From: Reyranella sp.
GTDB lineage: Bacteria > Pseudomonadota > Alphaproteobacteria > Reyranellales > Reyranellaceae
Direction: 5' to 3'
NCBI RefSeq assembly: GCF_004297265.1
Contig: NZ_SCUT01000056.1
Location: forward strand, 1-64,000
DNA: 64,000 nucleotides
Part shown: piece after piece, positions 7,887 through 16,633 of the stretch
Layout of the letters: each line of letters begins with the position of its first letter
How positions within the stretch are numbered: the first letter of the stretch is position 1
The notes under the pieces: model-generated
What the model was told of the DNA's origin: nothing
What the model saw: the letters and a program-made list of their open reading frames with translations, nothing else
The model's database searches: none
Program-made: the position numbers and the translations under genes

Positions 7887-8001
7887 CTTCCCCTTTGCGG
7901 ACTCCGCAAAGGGGAAGTGCCCTCGTCTTACGAGGGCGATGGGGTCATGACCCCTCCGTCGAGTAAGACGCGACACCTCCCCATCTGAATGGGGAGGAGA
8001 A
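7887..8001. repeat. Long palindromic intergenic repeat, family 1, copy B
   Basis: It lies between the convergent SnoaL-like gene and dapD. It has the same orientation as copy C and opposite to copy A. The outer stem here includes CCCCTTTGCGGACTCCGCAAAGGGG, and the inner stem uses CGTCTTACGA where A and C have CGTCATACGG. The opposite arm reads GTAAGACG, so the change is compensated and the stem is kept. Confidence 0.85.
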
Positions 8002-8003
8002 TC

Positions 8004-8843
<840 letters not shown>

Positions 8844-8887
8844 TGTTCCCTCGGAATTTTGCCGCCGGACCTTATATGCTGCTCGCG

Positions 8888-9328
8888 ATGGCCTTCAAGC
8901 TCCCAGAATCGGTGCTGGTCGTGGTCCACACGCCGCGTTTGGACGTGCTCCTGCTGGAACGCACGGGGAGCGGCCTCTGGCAATCCGTAACGGGCTCGCG
9001 CGAACCCGACGACCCGGACCTCGAGGCGACCGCCCGCCGCGAGCTCAGGGAGGAGACGGGCCTCGCGGTCGGCACGCTTACCAATTGGCGGCAGACCAAC
9101 CGCTACGAGATCTGGGCGCAGTGGCGAGCGCGCTACGCGCCGGACGTCACCCACAATGTCGAGCATGTGTTCGGCTTCCAGGTCGCCGAGCAGACCGTGG
9201 CGACCCTCGATCCGGCCGAGCATGTCGCCCAACTCTGGCTGCCGTGGCAGGCGGCGATGGAGAAGGTCTTCTCGCCGACGAACCGGGACGCGATCTGGCA
9301 GCTCCAGCGGCGGGTGCCGGCCCGTTGA
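8888..9328 (+). CDS. Nudix hydrolase, NudB-like (dihydroneopterin triphosphate diphosphatase)
   Basis: With the ATG at 8888 the protein has 146 residues. The Nudix box is GSREPDDPDLEATARRELREETG, with the REL-x-EE-x-G metal-binding core intact. The N-terminal start (KLPESVLVVVHT) and the motifs WQSVTGS and HNVEHVFGF resemble NudB, which removes pyrophosphate from dihydroneopterin triphosphate in folate synthesis. Another ATG at 8876 is in frame. It is divergent from dapD. The TGA stop (9326-9328) lies inside the -35 and operator of the following vapBC pair. Nudix fold certain; NudB function probable. Confidence 0.85.
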   Translation: MAFKLPESVLVVVHTPRLDVLLLERTGSGLWQSVTGSREPDDPDLEATARRELREETGLAVGTLTNWRQTNRYEIWAQWRARYAPDVTHNVEHVFGFQVAEQTVATLDPAEHVAQLWLPWQAAMEKVFSPTNRDAIWQLQRRVPAR

Positions 9329-9353
9329 CATGTGCTGCACATGTGATTATCAC
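9325..9353 (+). promoter_or_regulatory. Predicted promoter of the vapBC-type pair
   Basis: TTGACA (9325-9330) matches the -35 consensus and is followed 17 bases later by TATCAC (9348-9353). The expected start, 7 bases on, coincides with the ATG at 9360, so a leaderless mRNA is predicted. An operator-like dyad fills the spacer. Confidence 0.55.
9328..9344. promoter_or_regulatory. Operator-like dyad of the vapBC-type pair
   Basis: The arms ACATGTGC and GCACATGT are perfectly complementary around a single T. The dyad sits between the -35 and -10 elements. Toxin-antitoxin pairs of this kind are normally repressed by the RHH antitoxin or its complex binding such sites; the assignment here is by position. 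Confidence 0.7.
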
Positions 9354-9359
9354 TTTCGC

Positions 9360-9590
9360 ATGTCGACTATGATCCAAATCCGCAACGTGCCCGACACGCT
9401 GCATCGCCGGCTTAAGTCGCGAGCGGCATTAGCCGGCATGTCCCTGTCCGACTATCTGCTGCAACAGATTCGTGAAGTGGCCGAACGGCCGACGATCGAG
9501 GAGATGCGCGCAAGGCTGGAACGACGTTCGCCGGTTCAAGTGTCGGTCGACCCCGTCCGTGCCGTCCGGGAAGAGCGCGATAACCGGTGA
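9360..9590 (+). CDS. Ribbon-helix-helix antitoxin, VapB/FitA-like
   Basis: A 76-residue protein with an Arc-type N-terminal DNA-binding motif (MIQIRNVPDTLHRRLKSRAA, then GMSLSDYLL), followed by a toxin-binding tail (PTIEEMRARLERR). It should neutralise the PIN toxin encoded next and repress their shared promoter. The next gene's GTG overlaps this stop in a GTGA arrangement, so the two are translationally coupled. The ATG at 9360 coincides with the predicted transcription start; an internal ATG at 9369 is possible. Annotation as FitA-like rather than VapB rests on the short RHH form. Confidence 0.88.
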   Translation: MSTMIQIRNVPDTLHRRLKSRAALAGMSLSDYLLQQIREVAERPTIEEMRARLERRSPVQVSVDPVRAVREERDNR

Positions 9591-9979
9591 TCGTCGTCGA
9601 TGCATCGGTCATGGTTGCGCTTCTCATGCGTACTTCCGCAGCGCCTGCGATCGAGGCGCGCCTGTTCGGCGGCCGGCAGACGTTCCATGCCCCGGAGCTG
9701 ATCGATGTCGAGGTCACGCAGGTCCTCCGACGATACTCGATAGCCGGGCAACTCGATTCCGAGCGCGGCCGGACCGTCATGTCCGATCTGATGGACTTCC
9801 CGATGAGGCGCCATCCTCATGGCGTTCTGATGCAGAGGGTGTGGGAACTGCGGCACAACCTCAGCGCCTACGATGCGGTCTATCTGGCCTTGGCCGAGTC
9901 TCTCGACGCGGTCTTGCTGACCGATGATCAACGTCTCGTCACTGCGACCCGCCGACATTCTTGGGTGCAAATTCTGTGA
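9587..9979 (+). CDS. PIN-domain ribonuclease toxin, VapC-like
   Basis: A 130-residue PIN domain. The acidic metal-binding residues are in place: D5 in IVVDASV, the Glu in PELIDVEV, the Asp in LSAYDAVYLALAE and the Asp in LLTDDQRL. VapC-type toxins cleave RNA such as tRNA and arrest growth when the antitoxin is degraded. It starts with GTG overlapping the antitoxin stop. The next gene (UMF1-type transporter) has a candidate GTG at 9976 overlapping this stop in turn, so the transporter may be co-transcribed. Target RNA unknown. Confidence 0.9.
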   Translation: MIVVDASVMVALLMRTSAAPAIEARLFGGRQTFHAPELIDVEVTQVLRRYSIAGQLDSERGRTVMSDLMDFPMRRHPHGVLMQRVWELRHNLSAYDAVYLALAESLDAVLLTDDQRLVTATRRHSWVQIL

Positions 9980-11364
9980 GCGAAAACGCAACGCCGCCCG
10001 TCCGTGAAGCCTCGAAGGTCGGCCAGTTCAGCTGGGCGCTGTTCGACTGGGCCAACCAGCCGTTCTTCACCATCATCACCACCTTCATCTTTGCGCCCTA
10101 CTTCGCCAACGTGCTGGTGGGCGATCCGGTGAAGGGACAGTCGGCCTGGGCCTTCACGCAGTCGGCGTCGGGCATCCTGATCGCGCTGATGAGCCCGTTC
10201 CTCGGCGCCATGGCCGATGCCGGCGGCCGGCGCAAGCCGTTCATCCTCGTGTTCCAGCTCCTGCTGGCGGTGGGATGCGCCGGCCTGTGGTTCGCCTATC
10301 CCAACCGGCCCGATCTGATCCTGCCGATCAGCTGGGCGGTCATCCTGGCCACGGTCGGCGCCGAGATGTCGATCGTGTTCAACAATGCCCAGCTTCCCAA
10401 CATCGTGCGGCCCGAGCGCATGGGCTGGCTGAGCGGTTTCGGCTGGGGGCTGGGCTACTGCGGCGGCCTCGTCTCGCTGTTCGTCGTGCTCGCCGTGTCG
10501 ATGCCGGCGATGTTCGGCCTGGCGGCATCGAACGACCGGCCGCTGTTCGGCCTCGATCCCGAAAGCCACGAGCTGGAGCGCCTGGTCGGGCCAGCCTCGG
10601 CGGTGTGGATCATGATCTTCGTCCTGCCGATGTTCCTGTTCACGCCGGATTCCGCCGGCGCGCGGCGACAGCCGCTGCTCGTCGCCGCGCGGGAAGGCGG
10701 CCGCTCGCTGCTGTCGACCCTGAAGCGCATCCCGCGGTTCGGCAACGCGCTGCGCTATCTCATCGCCTTCATGCTCTACAATGACGGGCTCGCCGCGATC
10801 ATCGCCTTCGGCGGGGTCTATGCCGCCGCGACCTTCGGCTGGAGCACGGTGACGCTCGGCATCTTCGGCATCATCCTGACCGTGTTTGCGATTCCCGGCG
10901 CCTTCCTGGGCGGGCGGCTCGACGACTGGATCGGCAGCAAGCGCACGGTGCAGCTCGCCATCGCCGGGGTGATCGTGGCGACCCTGGGCATCGTCGGCGT
11001 CACCGCCACGCACATCCTGTTTGTCGTCCCGGTCGATCCCATCAGCCCGACGCGCGGCCTGTTCGGGTCGGTTCAGGAAAAGACCCTGATGGGCTTCGCG
11101 CTGCTCCTCGGCTTCTGCATGGGCCCGATGCAGGCGGCCAGCCGCACCATGGTCGGCCGCATCGCGCCGCACGGCATGACGGGCGAGTTCTACGGGCTGT
11201 TCGCCCTGTCGGGGCGCGCCACCGCCTGGATGGCGCCGCTGGCCATCGGCATCGTCACCACCGCCACCGGCTCGACCCGCATCGGCATGGCCTGCGTTCT
11301 CTTCTTCCTGGTGCTAGGCTTCGTCCTGCTGTGGAGCGTGCGCGAAGAGCGTGCCCAGGCCTAG
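9976..11364 (+). CDS. MFS transporter, UMF1/Atg22-like family
   Basis: A 462-residue integral membrane protein with about 12 hydrophobic segments. The start region (FSWALFDWANQPFFTIITTFIFAPYFA) is typical of the UMF1 family, related to yeast vacuolar amino-acid exporter Atg22. Other family marks are GWGLGYCGGLVSL and GPMQAASRTMVGRIAP. It moves a small solute across the inner membrane; the substrate is not known for most bacterial members. I chose the GTG at 9976, which overlaps the toxin stop (GTGA); a TTG at 9961 is also in frame. No functional link to the toxin is implied. Confidence 0.85.
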   Translation: MSENATPPVREASKVGQFSWALFDWANQPFFTIITTFIFAPYFANVLVGDPVKGQSAWAFTQSASGILIALMSPFLGAMADAGGRRKPFILVFQLLLAVGCAGLWFAYPNRPDLILPISWAVILATVGAEMSIVFNNAQLPNIVRPERMGWLSGFGWGLGYCGGLVSLFVVLAVSMPAMFGLAASNDRPLFGLDPESHELERLVGPASAVWIMIFVLPMFLFTPDSAGARRQPLLVAAREGGRSLLSTLKRIPRFGNALRYLIAFMLYNDGLAAIIAFGGVYAAATFGWSTVTLGIFGIILTVFAIPGAFLGGRLDDWIGSKRTVQLAIAGVIVATLGIVGVTATHILFVVPVDPISPTRGLFGSVQEKTLMGFALLLGFCMGPMQAASRTMVGRIAPHGMTGEFYGLFALSGRATAWMAPLAIGIVTTATGSTRIGMACVLFFLVLGFVLLWSVREERAQA

Positions 11365-11374
11365 GGAGGATTCC

Positions 11375-11692
11375 ATGATCACCGCCATCGTGAACTTCAA
11401 GCTGCCGGCCGATGTCGATGCGAAGAGAGCCGCCGAACTGTTCAAGGGCTCGGCGCCGAAGTATCGCGGCATGAACGGGCTGATCCGGAAATATTACCTG
11501 TTCGACGACGAGAACCGGATCGGTGGCGGGGTCTATCTGTGGAAGAGCCGCGCCGACGCCGAGGCGGTCTACACCCCGCAATGGCAGGCCTATATCGCCG
11601 AGCGCTACGGCGCCCCGCCCGACATCCGCTATTTCGAGACCGCCGTGGTCGTCGACAACGACAGCGACACGATCACCGCGGACGCGGCGTAG
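11375..11692 (+). CDS. YdhR-like monooxygenase-family small protein
   Basis: A 105-residue ferredoxin-like alpha-beta barrel protein of the YdhR / antibiotic-biosynthesis-monooxygenase type. Recognisable features are the opening strand TAIVNFKLP, the helix AAELFKGSAPKYRGMNGLIRKYY, and GGVYLWKSRADAEAVY. The ATG at 11375 has a strong AGGGAGG site 6 bases upstream, directly after the transporter stop, so it may be the last gene of that transcript. Physiological substrate unknown. A family 2 repeat follows. Confidence 0.7.
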   Translation: MITAIVNFKLPADVDAKRAAELFKGSAPKYRGMNGLIRKYYLFDDENRIGGGVYLWKSRADAEAVYTPQWQAYIAERYGAPPDIRYFETAVVVDNDSDTITADAA

Positions 11693-11699
11693 TAACCCA

Positions 11700-11811
11700 C
11701 CTCATCCTGAGGAGCCGTGCGAAGCACGGCGTCTCGAAGGATGGGCAACACACGTGGTGCTCGTGCCCGCCCTTCGAGACGCGCTCCTGCGGAGCGCTCC
11801 TCAGGACGAGG
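11700..11811. repeat. Intergenic inverted repeat, family 2, copy D
   Basis: The outer arms are CCTCATCCTGAGGAGC and GCTCCTCAGGACGAGG, with inner arms GTCTCGAAGGATGGG and CCCGCCCTTCGAGAC. It lies between convergent genes. Its left 50 bases match the reverse complement of the right end of the copy at 30371-30507 with about one mismatch. I recall similar CCTCATCCTGAGGAGC repeats in other alphaproteobacterial genomes, but could not search. Confidence 0.85.
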
Positions 11812-11831
11812 ACAATGTTCGACGCCAGGCC

Positions 11832-12314
11832 TTACTTGCCTCGACGGGCCGCCTCGATGCGGGCGACGTCGATCTTCTTCATGTCCATCATGGCCTCGAA
11901 GGCGCGCCTGGCCTCGTCGCCGCCGGCCGCCATCGCTTCGGTGAGCACGCGCGGCGTGATCTGCCACGACAGGCCCCATCTGTCCTTGCACCAGCCGCAG
12001 GCGCTCTCCTGGCCACCATTGCCGACGATGGCGTTCCAGTAGCGGTCGGTCTCCGCCTGGTCGTCGGTGGCGATCTGGAACGAAAAGGCCTCGGTCTGCT
12101 TGAACACCGGCCCGCCGTTGAGGCCGAGGCAGGGGATGCCGCAGACCGTGAACTGCACGGTCAGCACGTCGCCCTTCTTGCCCGACGGATAGTCGCTCGG
12201 CGCGCGATGCACCGCGGTCACCTTGCTGTCGGGAAAGGTCGCGGCGTAGAAGCGCGCTGCGTCCTCGGCGTCCTTGTCGAACCAGAGGCAGATCGTGTTC
12301 TTCGCAACGGTCAT
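11832..12314 (-). CDS. VOC-superfamily (PhnB-like) protein
   Basis: A 160-residue protein starting at MTVAKNTICLWFD. It belongs to the vicinal-oxygen-chelate group annotated as PhnB-like or 3-demethylubiquinone-9 methyltransferase-like; there is no methyltransferase fold in it. Typical motifs are AEDAARFYAATFPDS, GDVLTVQFTV, GLNGGPVF and WGLSWQITPRVL. The catalytic role of this subgroup is not established. It is 10 bases downstream of the tandem DUF1428 gene in the same direction, so the two are likely co-expressed from the MarR-flanked promoter. Confidence 0.82.
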   Translation of the reverse strand: MTVAKNTICLWFDKDAEDAARFYAATFPDSKVTAVHRAPSDYPSGKKGDVLTVQFTVCGIPCLGLNGGPVFKQTEAFSFQIATDDQAETDRYWNAIVGNGGQESACGWCKDRWGLSWQITPRVLTEAMAAGGDEARRAFEAMMDMKKIDVARIEAARRGK

Positions 12315-12324
12315 CTTCCCGGCC

Positions 12325-13032
12325 TCAGACGTCGAGGATCGGCGCGAAGCCGCCATAGATCATGCGCTTGCCGTCGAACGGCATCTGATGATCCTTCATG
12401 CGCTGGTCTTCCATCATCTTCTTCCAGCCCTCGTCGCGGACCTGCTTGGACGGCCATTCGACCCACGAATAGACGATCCTCTCGTCCTGCGTAGCCTTCA
12501 CGGCACCCTTGTAATCGGTGACCTTGCCGTCGGGCACGTTGTCGCCCCAGGTCTCGACGACGCGCACCGCGCCGCAATCCTTGAACACGGCAGCCGCCTT
12601 GCGGGCCATGTCGAGATAGGCCTGCTTGTTGCCGGCCGGCACCGCCGCGAGGAACCCGTCGACATAGCCGGTCTTGCCTGTGTTGCGCTCGTCGAGGATC
12701 GGCGTGAAGCCGGCGACGATCATGCGCTGGCCGTCGAAGGGCATGTCCATGTCCTTCATGCGCGGGTCGACCATGATCTTTTGATGAGCCGTCTCGGCAA
12801 CTTCCTTGCTGGGGAACTCGATCCACGAGAAGACCACCACCTCGTCCGGCTTGGCTTTCACCGCGCCCTTGAAGTCGGTGAGCTTGCCGTCGGGCACGTC
12901 GTCGCCCCAGGCCTCGACCTGGCGGGTGGCGCCGAATTCCTTGGCGATCGGTGAGAAGTCGGCGGCGGCCTTGCGATAGGCTTCCTTCTTGTCGGCCGGT
13001 ACCGGCAATACGAATCCCTGTACGTAGCTCAT
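12325..13032 (-). CDS. Protein with two tandem DUF1428 domains
   Basis: A 235-residue protein made of two similar halves (about 1-115 and 118-235). Each half contains a G-DDVPDGK / G-DNVPDGK motif, a FSWIEFPSK / YSWVEWPSK motif and MPFDG(Q/K)RMI. DUF1428 (YbaA-like) proteins are normally single-domain, about 117 residues, and form ferredoxin-like dimers, so this gene looks like a fused dimer. Function unknown. It is divergent from a MarR regulator across a 61-base gap with a perfect palindrome, and precedes the PhnB-like gene. Confidence 0.85.
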   Translation of the reverse strand: MSYVQGFVLPVPADKKEAYRKAAADFSPIAKEFGATRQVEAWGDDVPDGKLTDFKGAVKAKPDEVVVFSWIEFPSKEVAETAHQKIMVDPRMKDMDMPFDGQRMIVAGFTPILDERNTGKTGYVDGFLAAVPAGNKQAYLDMARKAAAVFKDCGAVRVVETWGDNVPDGKVTDYKGAVKATQDERIVYSWVEWPSKQVRDEGWKKMMEDQRMKDHQMPFDGKRMIYGGFAPILDV

Positions 13033-13070
13033 CAGATCCTCCTCATCGGTGGTTGATTTCAGCGCGATGG

Positions 13071-13082
13071 GTTGATATCAAC
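13071..13082. promoter_or_regulatory. Palindromic operator between DUF1428 gene and MarR regulator
   Basis: GTTGATATCAAC is a perfect 12-base palindrome in the divergent intergenic region, 11 bases upstream of the MarR start codon. MarR proteins bind AT-centred palindromes of this kind. Control of both divergent genes by the regulator is inferred from position. Confidence 0.6.
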
Positions 13083-13093
13083 GTAATTGCATC

Positions 13094-13540
13094 ATGTCAA
13101 AGAAACTGAACGCCTCATTCGAGACGACGTTGCACGTCTACGACCACTGCCTGTGTTTCGCCGCACAGCGTGCCGCGCGCGCGCTGGCACGCCGCTTCGA
13201 CGAAGCCTTGTCACCCATTGGTCTCACCAGCGGCCAGTTCTCGCTCCTGACCTCGCTCAATCAGCCCGACCCGCCGTCGATGGGTTCGATCGCCGCGCTG
13301 CTGGTGATGGACCGCACCACACTCACCGCCAATCTGAAGCCGCTCGAGCAACGCGGCCTGGTGGAGATCGCCGTGGATGAGGCCGACCGCCGCGTGCGGC
13401 GGCTGATCCTGACGCCGGCTGGTCGCAAGGTCCTGCAGTCGGCCCTGCCGGTCTGGGTCGAGGTGCACGGCGAGATCGACCGGCTGCTGCCCGCCTCCGA
13501 CGGCCGCACCTTGCGCCGCGGTCTGAGGGCGCTGGCCTGA
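13094..13540 (+). CDS. MarR-family transcriptional regulator
   Basis: A 148-residue winged-helix regulator. Helices typical of MarR are visible: LTSGQFSLLTSL, the recognition region SIAALLVMDRTTLTANLKPLEQRGLVE, and the wing DRRVRRLILTPAGR. It probably represses the divergent DUF1428/PhnB-like pair and itself through the palindrome at 13071-13082. Ligand unknown. The next gene on the other strand ends 4 bases beyond its stop. Confidence 0.9.
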   Translation: MSKKLNASFETTLHVYDHCLCFAAQRAARALARRFDEALSPIGLTSGQFSLLTSLNQPDPPSMGSIAALLVMDRTTLTANLKPLEQRGLVEIAVDEADRRVRRLILTPAGRKVLQSALPVWVEVHGEIDRLLPASDGRTLRRGLRALA

Positions 13541-13544
13541 CACG

Positions 13545-14471
13545 TCAGGCGGCGAGGGCGCCGATCCCGGCCGCCACGAACGGCAGGGCGACCAGCGCGA
13601 AGAGCGTCTGCATCGCCGTGATGCCGGCCATCAGCGGCGCGTCGCCGCCGAGCTGGCGCGCCATGATGTAGGCCGAGGACGCCGTCGGCAGGGCCTGGAA
13701 GAGCAGGGCGATGACGAGGGCCGGTCCGCTCAGGCCCATGAGGGAGGCGACGAGCACGGTCATGACCGGCATGGCCAGGAACTTGATTGCCGACGACGTC
13801 GCGACCGGCGCCATCCAGCCGCGTACCGATCCGAATTCGAGGGCCGCCCCGACGCAGAGCAGGCCGAGCGGCAGCGATGCAGCACCCAACGCCCGCAGCG
13901 CCGGCTCGAGTCCGGCCGGAAGACTGAGCCCGAGCAGCTGGAAGCCGATGCCCGCGAAGGAGCCGAGCACCAGCGGGTTCGTCACCAGTTGCCGGGCGAT
14001 GCCGCGGCCGCTCAAACGTGCGGCGCCGTGGCGGGCGAAGACCAGCACGCAGAGAATGTTGACCGTGGGCACGATGGCGGCGCTGCACAGGGCGGCCAGC
14101 GCGAGACCCTGCGCGCCGAACAGGCCGGCGGCCAGGGTCACGCCGACATAGTTGTTGAACCGGATGCCACCCTGGAAGATCGAGGTGAAGGACGGCCCGT
14201 CGACCCTCAGCACCGGCCGCAGGGCGACGAGCAGCGCGGCCACGGCGAGGATCGAGAGAATGAGGGTCGTGACGAGCTCGCGCGCCGGCAGCGAGTCGAG
14301 CTTGGCGGTGGCGAGACTGTGGAAGAACAGGCACGGCACCAGCACGTAGTAGCTGAGCCGTTCCGCCTGCGGCCAGAACCCGTCGGCGAGGAAGCGCAGG
14401 CGCCGCAGCAGCATGCCGAACCCGATCAGCAACACGATGGGCAGGAGGGCGAGGATCACGTCGGCGCTCAT
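13545..14471 (-). CDS. AEC-family (auxin efflux carrier-like) transporter
   Basis: A 308-residue membrane protein with about 10 hydrophobic segments arranged as two five-helix halves, as in AEC/malate-permease-type carriers. Family features include the opening ILALLPIVLLIGFGMLLRR, the segment FNNYVGVTLAAGLFG, and the late helix PTASSAYIMARQLGGD. It probably exports or imports a small organic acid. The LysR-type gene starts 81 bases away in the other direction and is the likely regulator. Substrate not readable. Confidence 0.88.
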   Translation of the reverse strand: MSADVILALLPIVLLIGFGMLLRRLRFLADGFWPQAERLSYYVLVPCLFFHSLATAKLDSLPARELVTTLILSILAVAALLVALRPVLRVDGPSFTSIFQGGIRFNNYVGVTLAAGLFGAQGLALAALCSAAIVPTVNILCVLVFARHGAARLSGRGIARQLVTNPLVLGSFAGIGFQLLGLSLPAGLEPALRALGAASLPLGLLCVGAALEFGSVRGWMAPVATSSAIKFLAMPVMTVLVASLMGLSGPALVIALLFQALPTASSAYIMARQLGGDAPLMAGITAMQTLFALVALPFVAAGIGALAA

Positions 14472-14529
14472 GGCGTGATCTGTACGCCGCCGGCGACCCT
14501 GAGCGAAAATTCTTAATACTCAATCGATC

Positions 14530-14546
14530 GATGACAAATTATCATC
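14530..14546. promoter_or_regulatory. LysR-type operator candidate
   Basis: GATGACAAATTATCATC is a 17-base near-palindrome of the T-N11-A type bound by LysR regulators. It lies just before the LysR ATG and within a larger dyad (CAATCGAT at 14521-14528 and ATCGATTG at 14544-14551). It serves the AEC transporter/LysR divergent pair, by inference. Confidence 0.5.
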
Positions 14547-14552
14547 GATTGC

Positions 14553-15485
14553 ATGTCGCTCCGCGCCCTCCGCACGCTGCAGGCCATCGCCCGCCATGGG
14601 TCCTTTGCCGGCGCCGGCAAGGCGGTCGGGCTGACCCAGTCGGCCGTCAGCCTGCAGGTGAAGGCCCTGGAGGAGGAGTTCGGCGCACCGCTGTTCGATC
14701 GCTCGCGGCGCCTGCCGGTGCTGACCGAAGCGGGCCGGATCGTCGTGGCGCGGTCCGCCGAGGTGCTCGCCCTCTACGACGACATCGCGGCCGCGCTGGG
14801 CGACGAGCGATCGCTCGCAGGCCGCCTCAGGGTCGGTGCCGTGCAGACGGCACTGGCCGGCGTGCTGCCCGATGCGCTGGTCGCCCTCAATCGCGCCCAT
14901 CCGCGCGCCCGCGTCTCGGTGTCGGTCGGCCTGTCGGCGGAGATGGCCGAAAAGGTGGCAGCCGGCGAACTCGATGCGGCGCTGACCACCGAGCCGGTGC
15001 GGCCCTATCCGGCCGGCCTCGTCTGGACACCGCTCTACCAGGACCGTTTCTGGCTGTTCGCGCCGCCGGGCCAGGGCCAGCGCAGCGCCCGCGACCTGCT
15101 GCAGGAGCTGCCCTTCATCCGCTTCGACAGCAAAGCCTGGGCCGGGCGCGTGATCGACCGCGAGCTGCGGCGCATGCGGGTCGAGGTCCATGAGGAGATG
15201 GTGCTCGACAGCCAGGACATCATCCTGCGCATGGTCGAGAAGGGGCTGGGTGTCGCGGTTCTCGCGGTATCGGACGAGATCTTCGCCGGCCAGAAGCTCA
15301 CCTGCCTGCCGTTCGGCGAACCGCAGCTCATCCGCAACATCGTGATGCTGGAACGCCAGGACCGCCGCGGCGGCCGCCTCGCCGTGGCGCTGGCCGAGGC
15401 CGTGAAGGGTGCCAAGGAAGCGGCCTCGGCCCCGAAGCGGTCGAAGGGCACTCGCAAGCCTAGGCCGCGACGGTCTTCCCCTTGA
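14553..15485 (+). CDS. LysR-family transcriptional regulator
   Basis: A 310-residue protein with an N-terminal LysR helix-turn-helix (LRTLQAIARHGSFAGAGKAVGLTQSAVSLQVKALEEEFG) and a periplasmic-binding-like effector domain (about 88-290: LRVGAVQTALAGVLPDAL, GLGVAVLAVSDE). The C-terminus is an unusual Lys/Arg-rich tail (KRSKGTRKPRPRRSSP). It likely controls the divergent AEC transporter. Its 3' end overlaps the convergent nth gene by 26 bases. Confidence 0.92.
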   Translation: MSLRALRTLQAIARHGSFAGAGKAVGLTQSAVSLQVKALEEEFGAPLFDRSRRLPVLTEAGRIVVARSAEVLALYDDIAAALGDERSLAGRLRVGAVQTALAGVLPDALVALNRAHPRARVSVSVGLSAEMAEKVAAGELDAALTTEPVRPYPAGLVWTPLYQDRFWLFAPPGQGQRSARDLLQELPFIRFDSKAWAGRVIDRELRRMRVEVHEEMVLDSQDIILRMVEKGLGVAVLAVSDEIFAGQKLTCLPFGEPQLIRNIVMLERQDRRGGRLAVALAEAVKGAKEAASAPKRSKGTRKPRPRRSSP

Positions 15486-16098
15486 AGGTGCAGAGGTCGT
15501 TCACGACGCAGGCCGGACACAGGGGGGTGCGTGCCTTGCAGGTGTAGCGGCCGTGCAGGATCAGCCAGTGATGGGCGTGCAGCTTGTATTCCTCCGGCAC
15601 GCGCTTCAGCAGCTTCAGCTCGACCTGCAGCGGATTCTTGCCCGGCGCCAGGCCGGTGCGGTTGCCGACGCGGAAGATGTGCGTGTCGACGGCGATGGTG
15701 GCCTCGCCATAGGCCACGTTCATCACCACGTTGGCGGTCTTGCGGCCGACGCCCGGCAGCGCCTCCAGCTCCGCGTGGGTGCGCGGCACCTCGCCGCCGT
15801 GCCGCTCGAGCAGGAGCCGGCTGAGCGCGATCACGTTCTTCGCCTTGGTGCGGAACAGGCCGATCGTCTTGATGTGGTCGATCAGCTTCGCCTCGCCCAG
15901 CGCCACCATCTGGGCCGGCGTCTTCACGAATTTGAACAGCGGCCCGGTGGCCCGGTTCACCCCGACATCGGTGGCCTGCGCCGAGAGCACGACGGCCACC
16001 AGCAGCTGGTAGACGTTGTCGTATTCCAGTTCCGTTTCGGGCTCGGGCATCGCCTTCTTGAGGCGTGCAAAGAACTCGGGGATGACGGCGGTCTTCAT
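15460..16098 (-). CDS. nth: Endonuclease III (DNA glycosylase/AP lyase)
   Basis: A 212-residue base-excision-repair enzyme that removes oxidised pyrimidines and nicks the AP site. The helix-hairpin-helix is LPGVGRKTANVV with the catalytic Lys, and the catalytic Asp is in VDTHIFRV. The C-terminal [4Fe-4S] cluster motif is C-x6-C-x2-C-x5-C (CKARTPLCPACVVNDLC). I chose the ATG at 16098 because the open frame back to 16122 overlaps the divergent DUF2244 gene; an ATG at 16107 is also possible. All key residues are present. Confidence 0.96.
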   Translation of the reverse strand: MKTAVIPEFFARLKKAMPEPETELEYDNVYQLLVAVVLSAQATDVGVNRATGPLFKFVKTPAQMVALGEAKLIDHIKTIGLFRTKAKNVIALSRLLLERHGGEVPRTHAELEALPGVGRKTANVVMNVAYGEATIAVDTHIFRVGNRTGLAPGKNPLQVELKLLKRVPEEYKLHAHHWLILHGRYTCKARTPLCPACVVNDLCTFKGKTVAA

Positions 16099-16120
16099 CA
16101 GGGCCATATAGTTCCATACC

Positions 16121-16609
16121 ATGACCGAAGCGCCCGTTCCGGCGGTTCATTTCGCCACCTCGCTGAAGCCCTATCGCAGCCTGTCTGCGGACGGCTTCCG
16201 CTTCGTCATGCTGGGCGCCGTGGCCGCCAACCTGGTGATCGGCCTGCCCCTGTTCCTCATGGGCGCCTGGCCGGTCTTCGGCTTCATGGGCCTCGACGTC
16301 TTCCTGCTGTGGTGGCTGTTCCAGCGCAGCTATTTCGACGCAAGGCGCAGCGAGACGCTGACCCTGACCGACCGCGACCTGGTCGTGGTCCGGATCGCGC
16401 CCGATGGCGAGCGCGAGGAGCTGCGGCTCGATGCCTATTGGCTGAAGGTCGAGGCGACCGAGGAGCGCCTGGTCGTGACCTCGCGCGGCAACCGCGCCGT
16501 GATCGGCCGCTTCCTGGGCCCCGACGAACGCCTGCGGGTCGCCGACCAGCTTAAGCAAGCGATCGCCGAAATGCGCGCGCCCCGCTACGACCACGCCTGG
16601 GACGAATAG
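16121..16609 (+). CDS. DUF2244 membrane protein
   Basis: A 162-residue protein with two adjacent hydrophobic segments (about 28-46 and 48-66: FVMLGAVAANLVIGLPLFLM, FGFMGLDVFLLWWLF), followed by a beta-rich cytoplasmic domain (ETLTLTDRDLVVVRI, EERLVVTSRGNRAVIGRFL). This matches DUF2244, an uncharacterised family common in Alphaproteobacteria. The gene is divergent from nth with almost no intergenic space, so its promoter must lie within the nth 5' end. It is followed by a family 1 repeat. Confidence 0.85.
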   Translation: MTEAPVPAVHFATSLKPYRSLSADGFRFVMLGAVAANLVIGLPLFLMGAWPVFGFMGLDVFLLWWLFQRSYFDARRSETLTLTDRDLVVVRIAPDGEREELRLDAYWLKVEATEERLVVTSRGNRAVIGRFLGPDERLRVADQLKQAIAEMRAPRYDHAWDE

Positions 16610-16633
16610 GCGACGCCTTCCGGAGTTCTTCGC

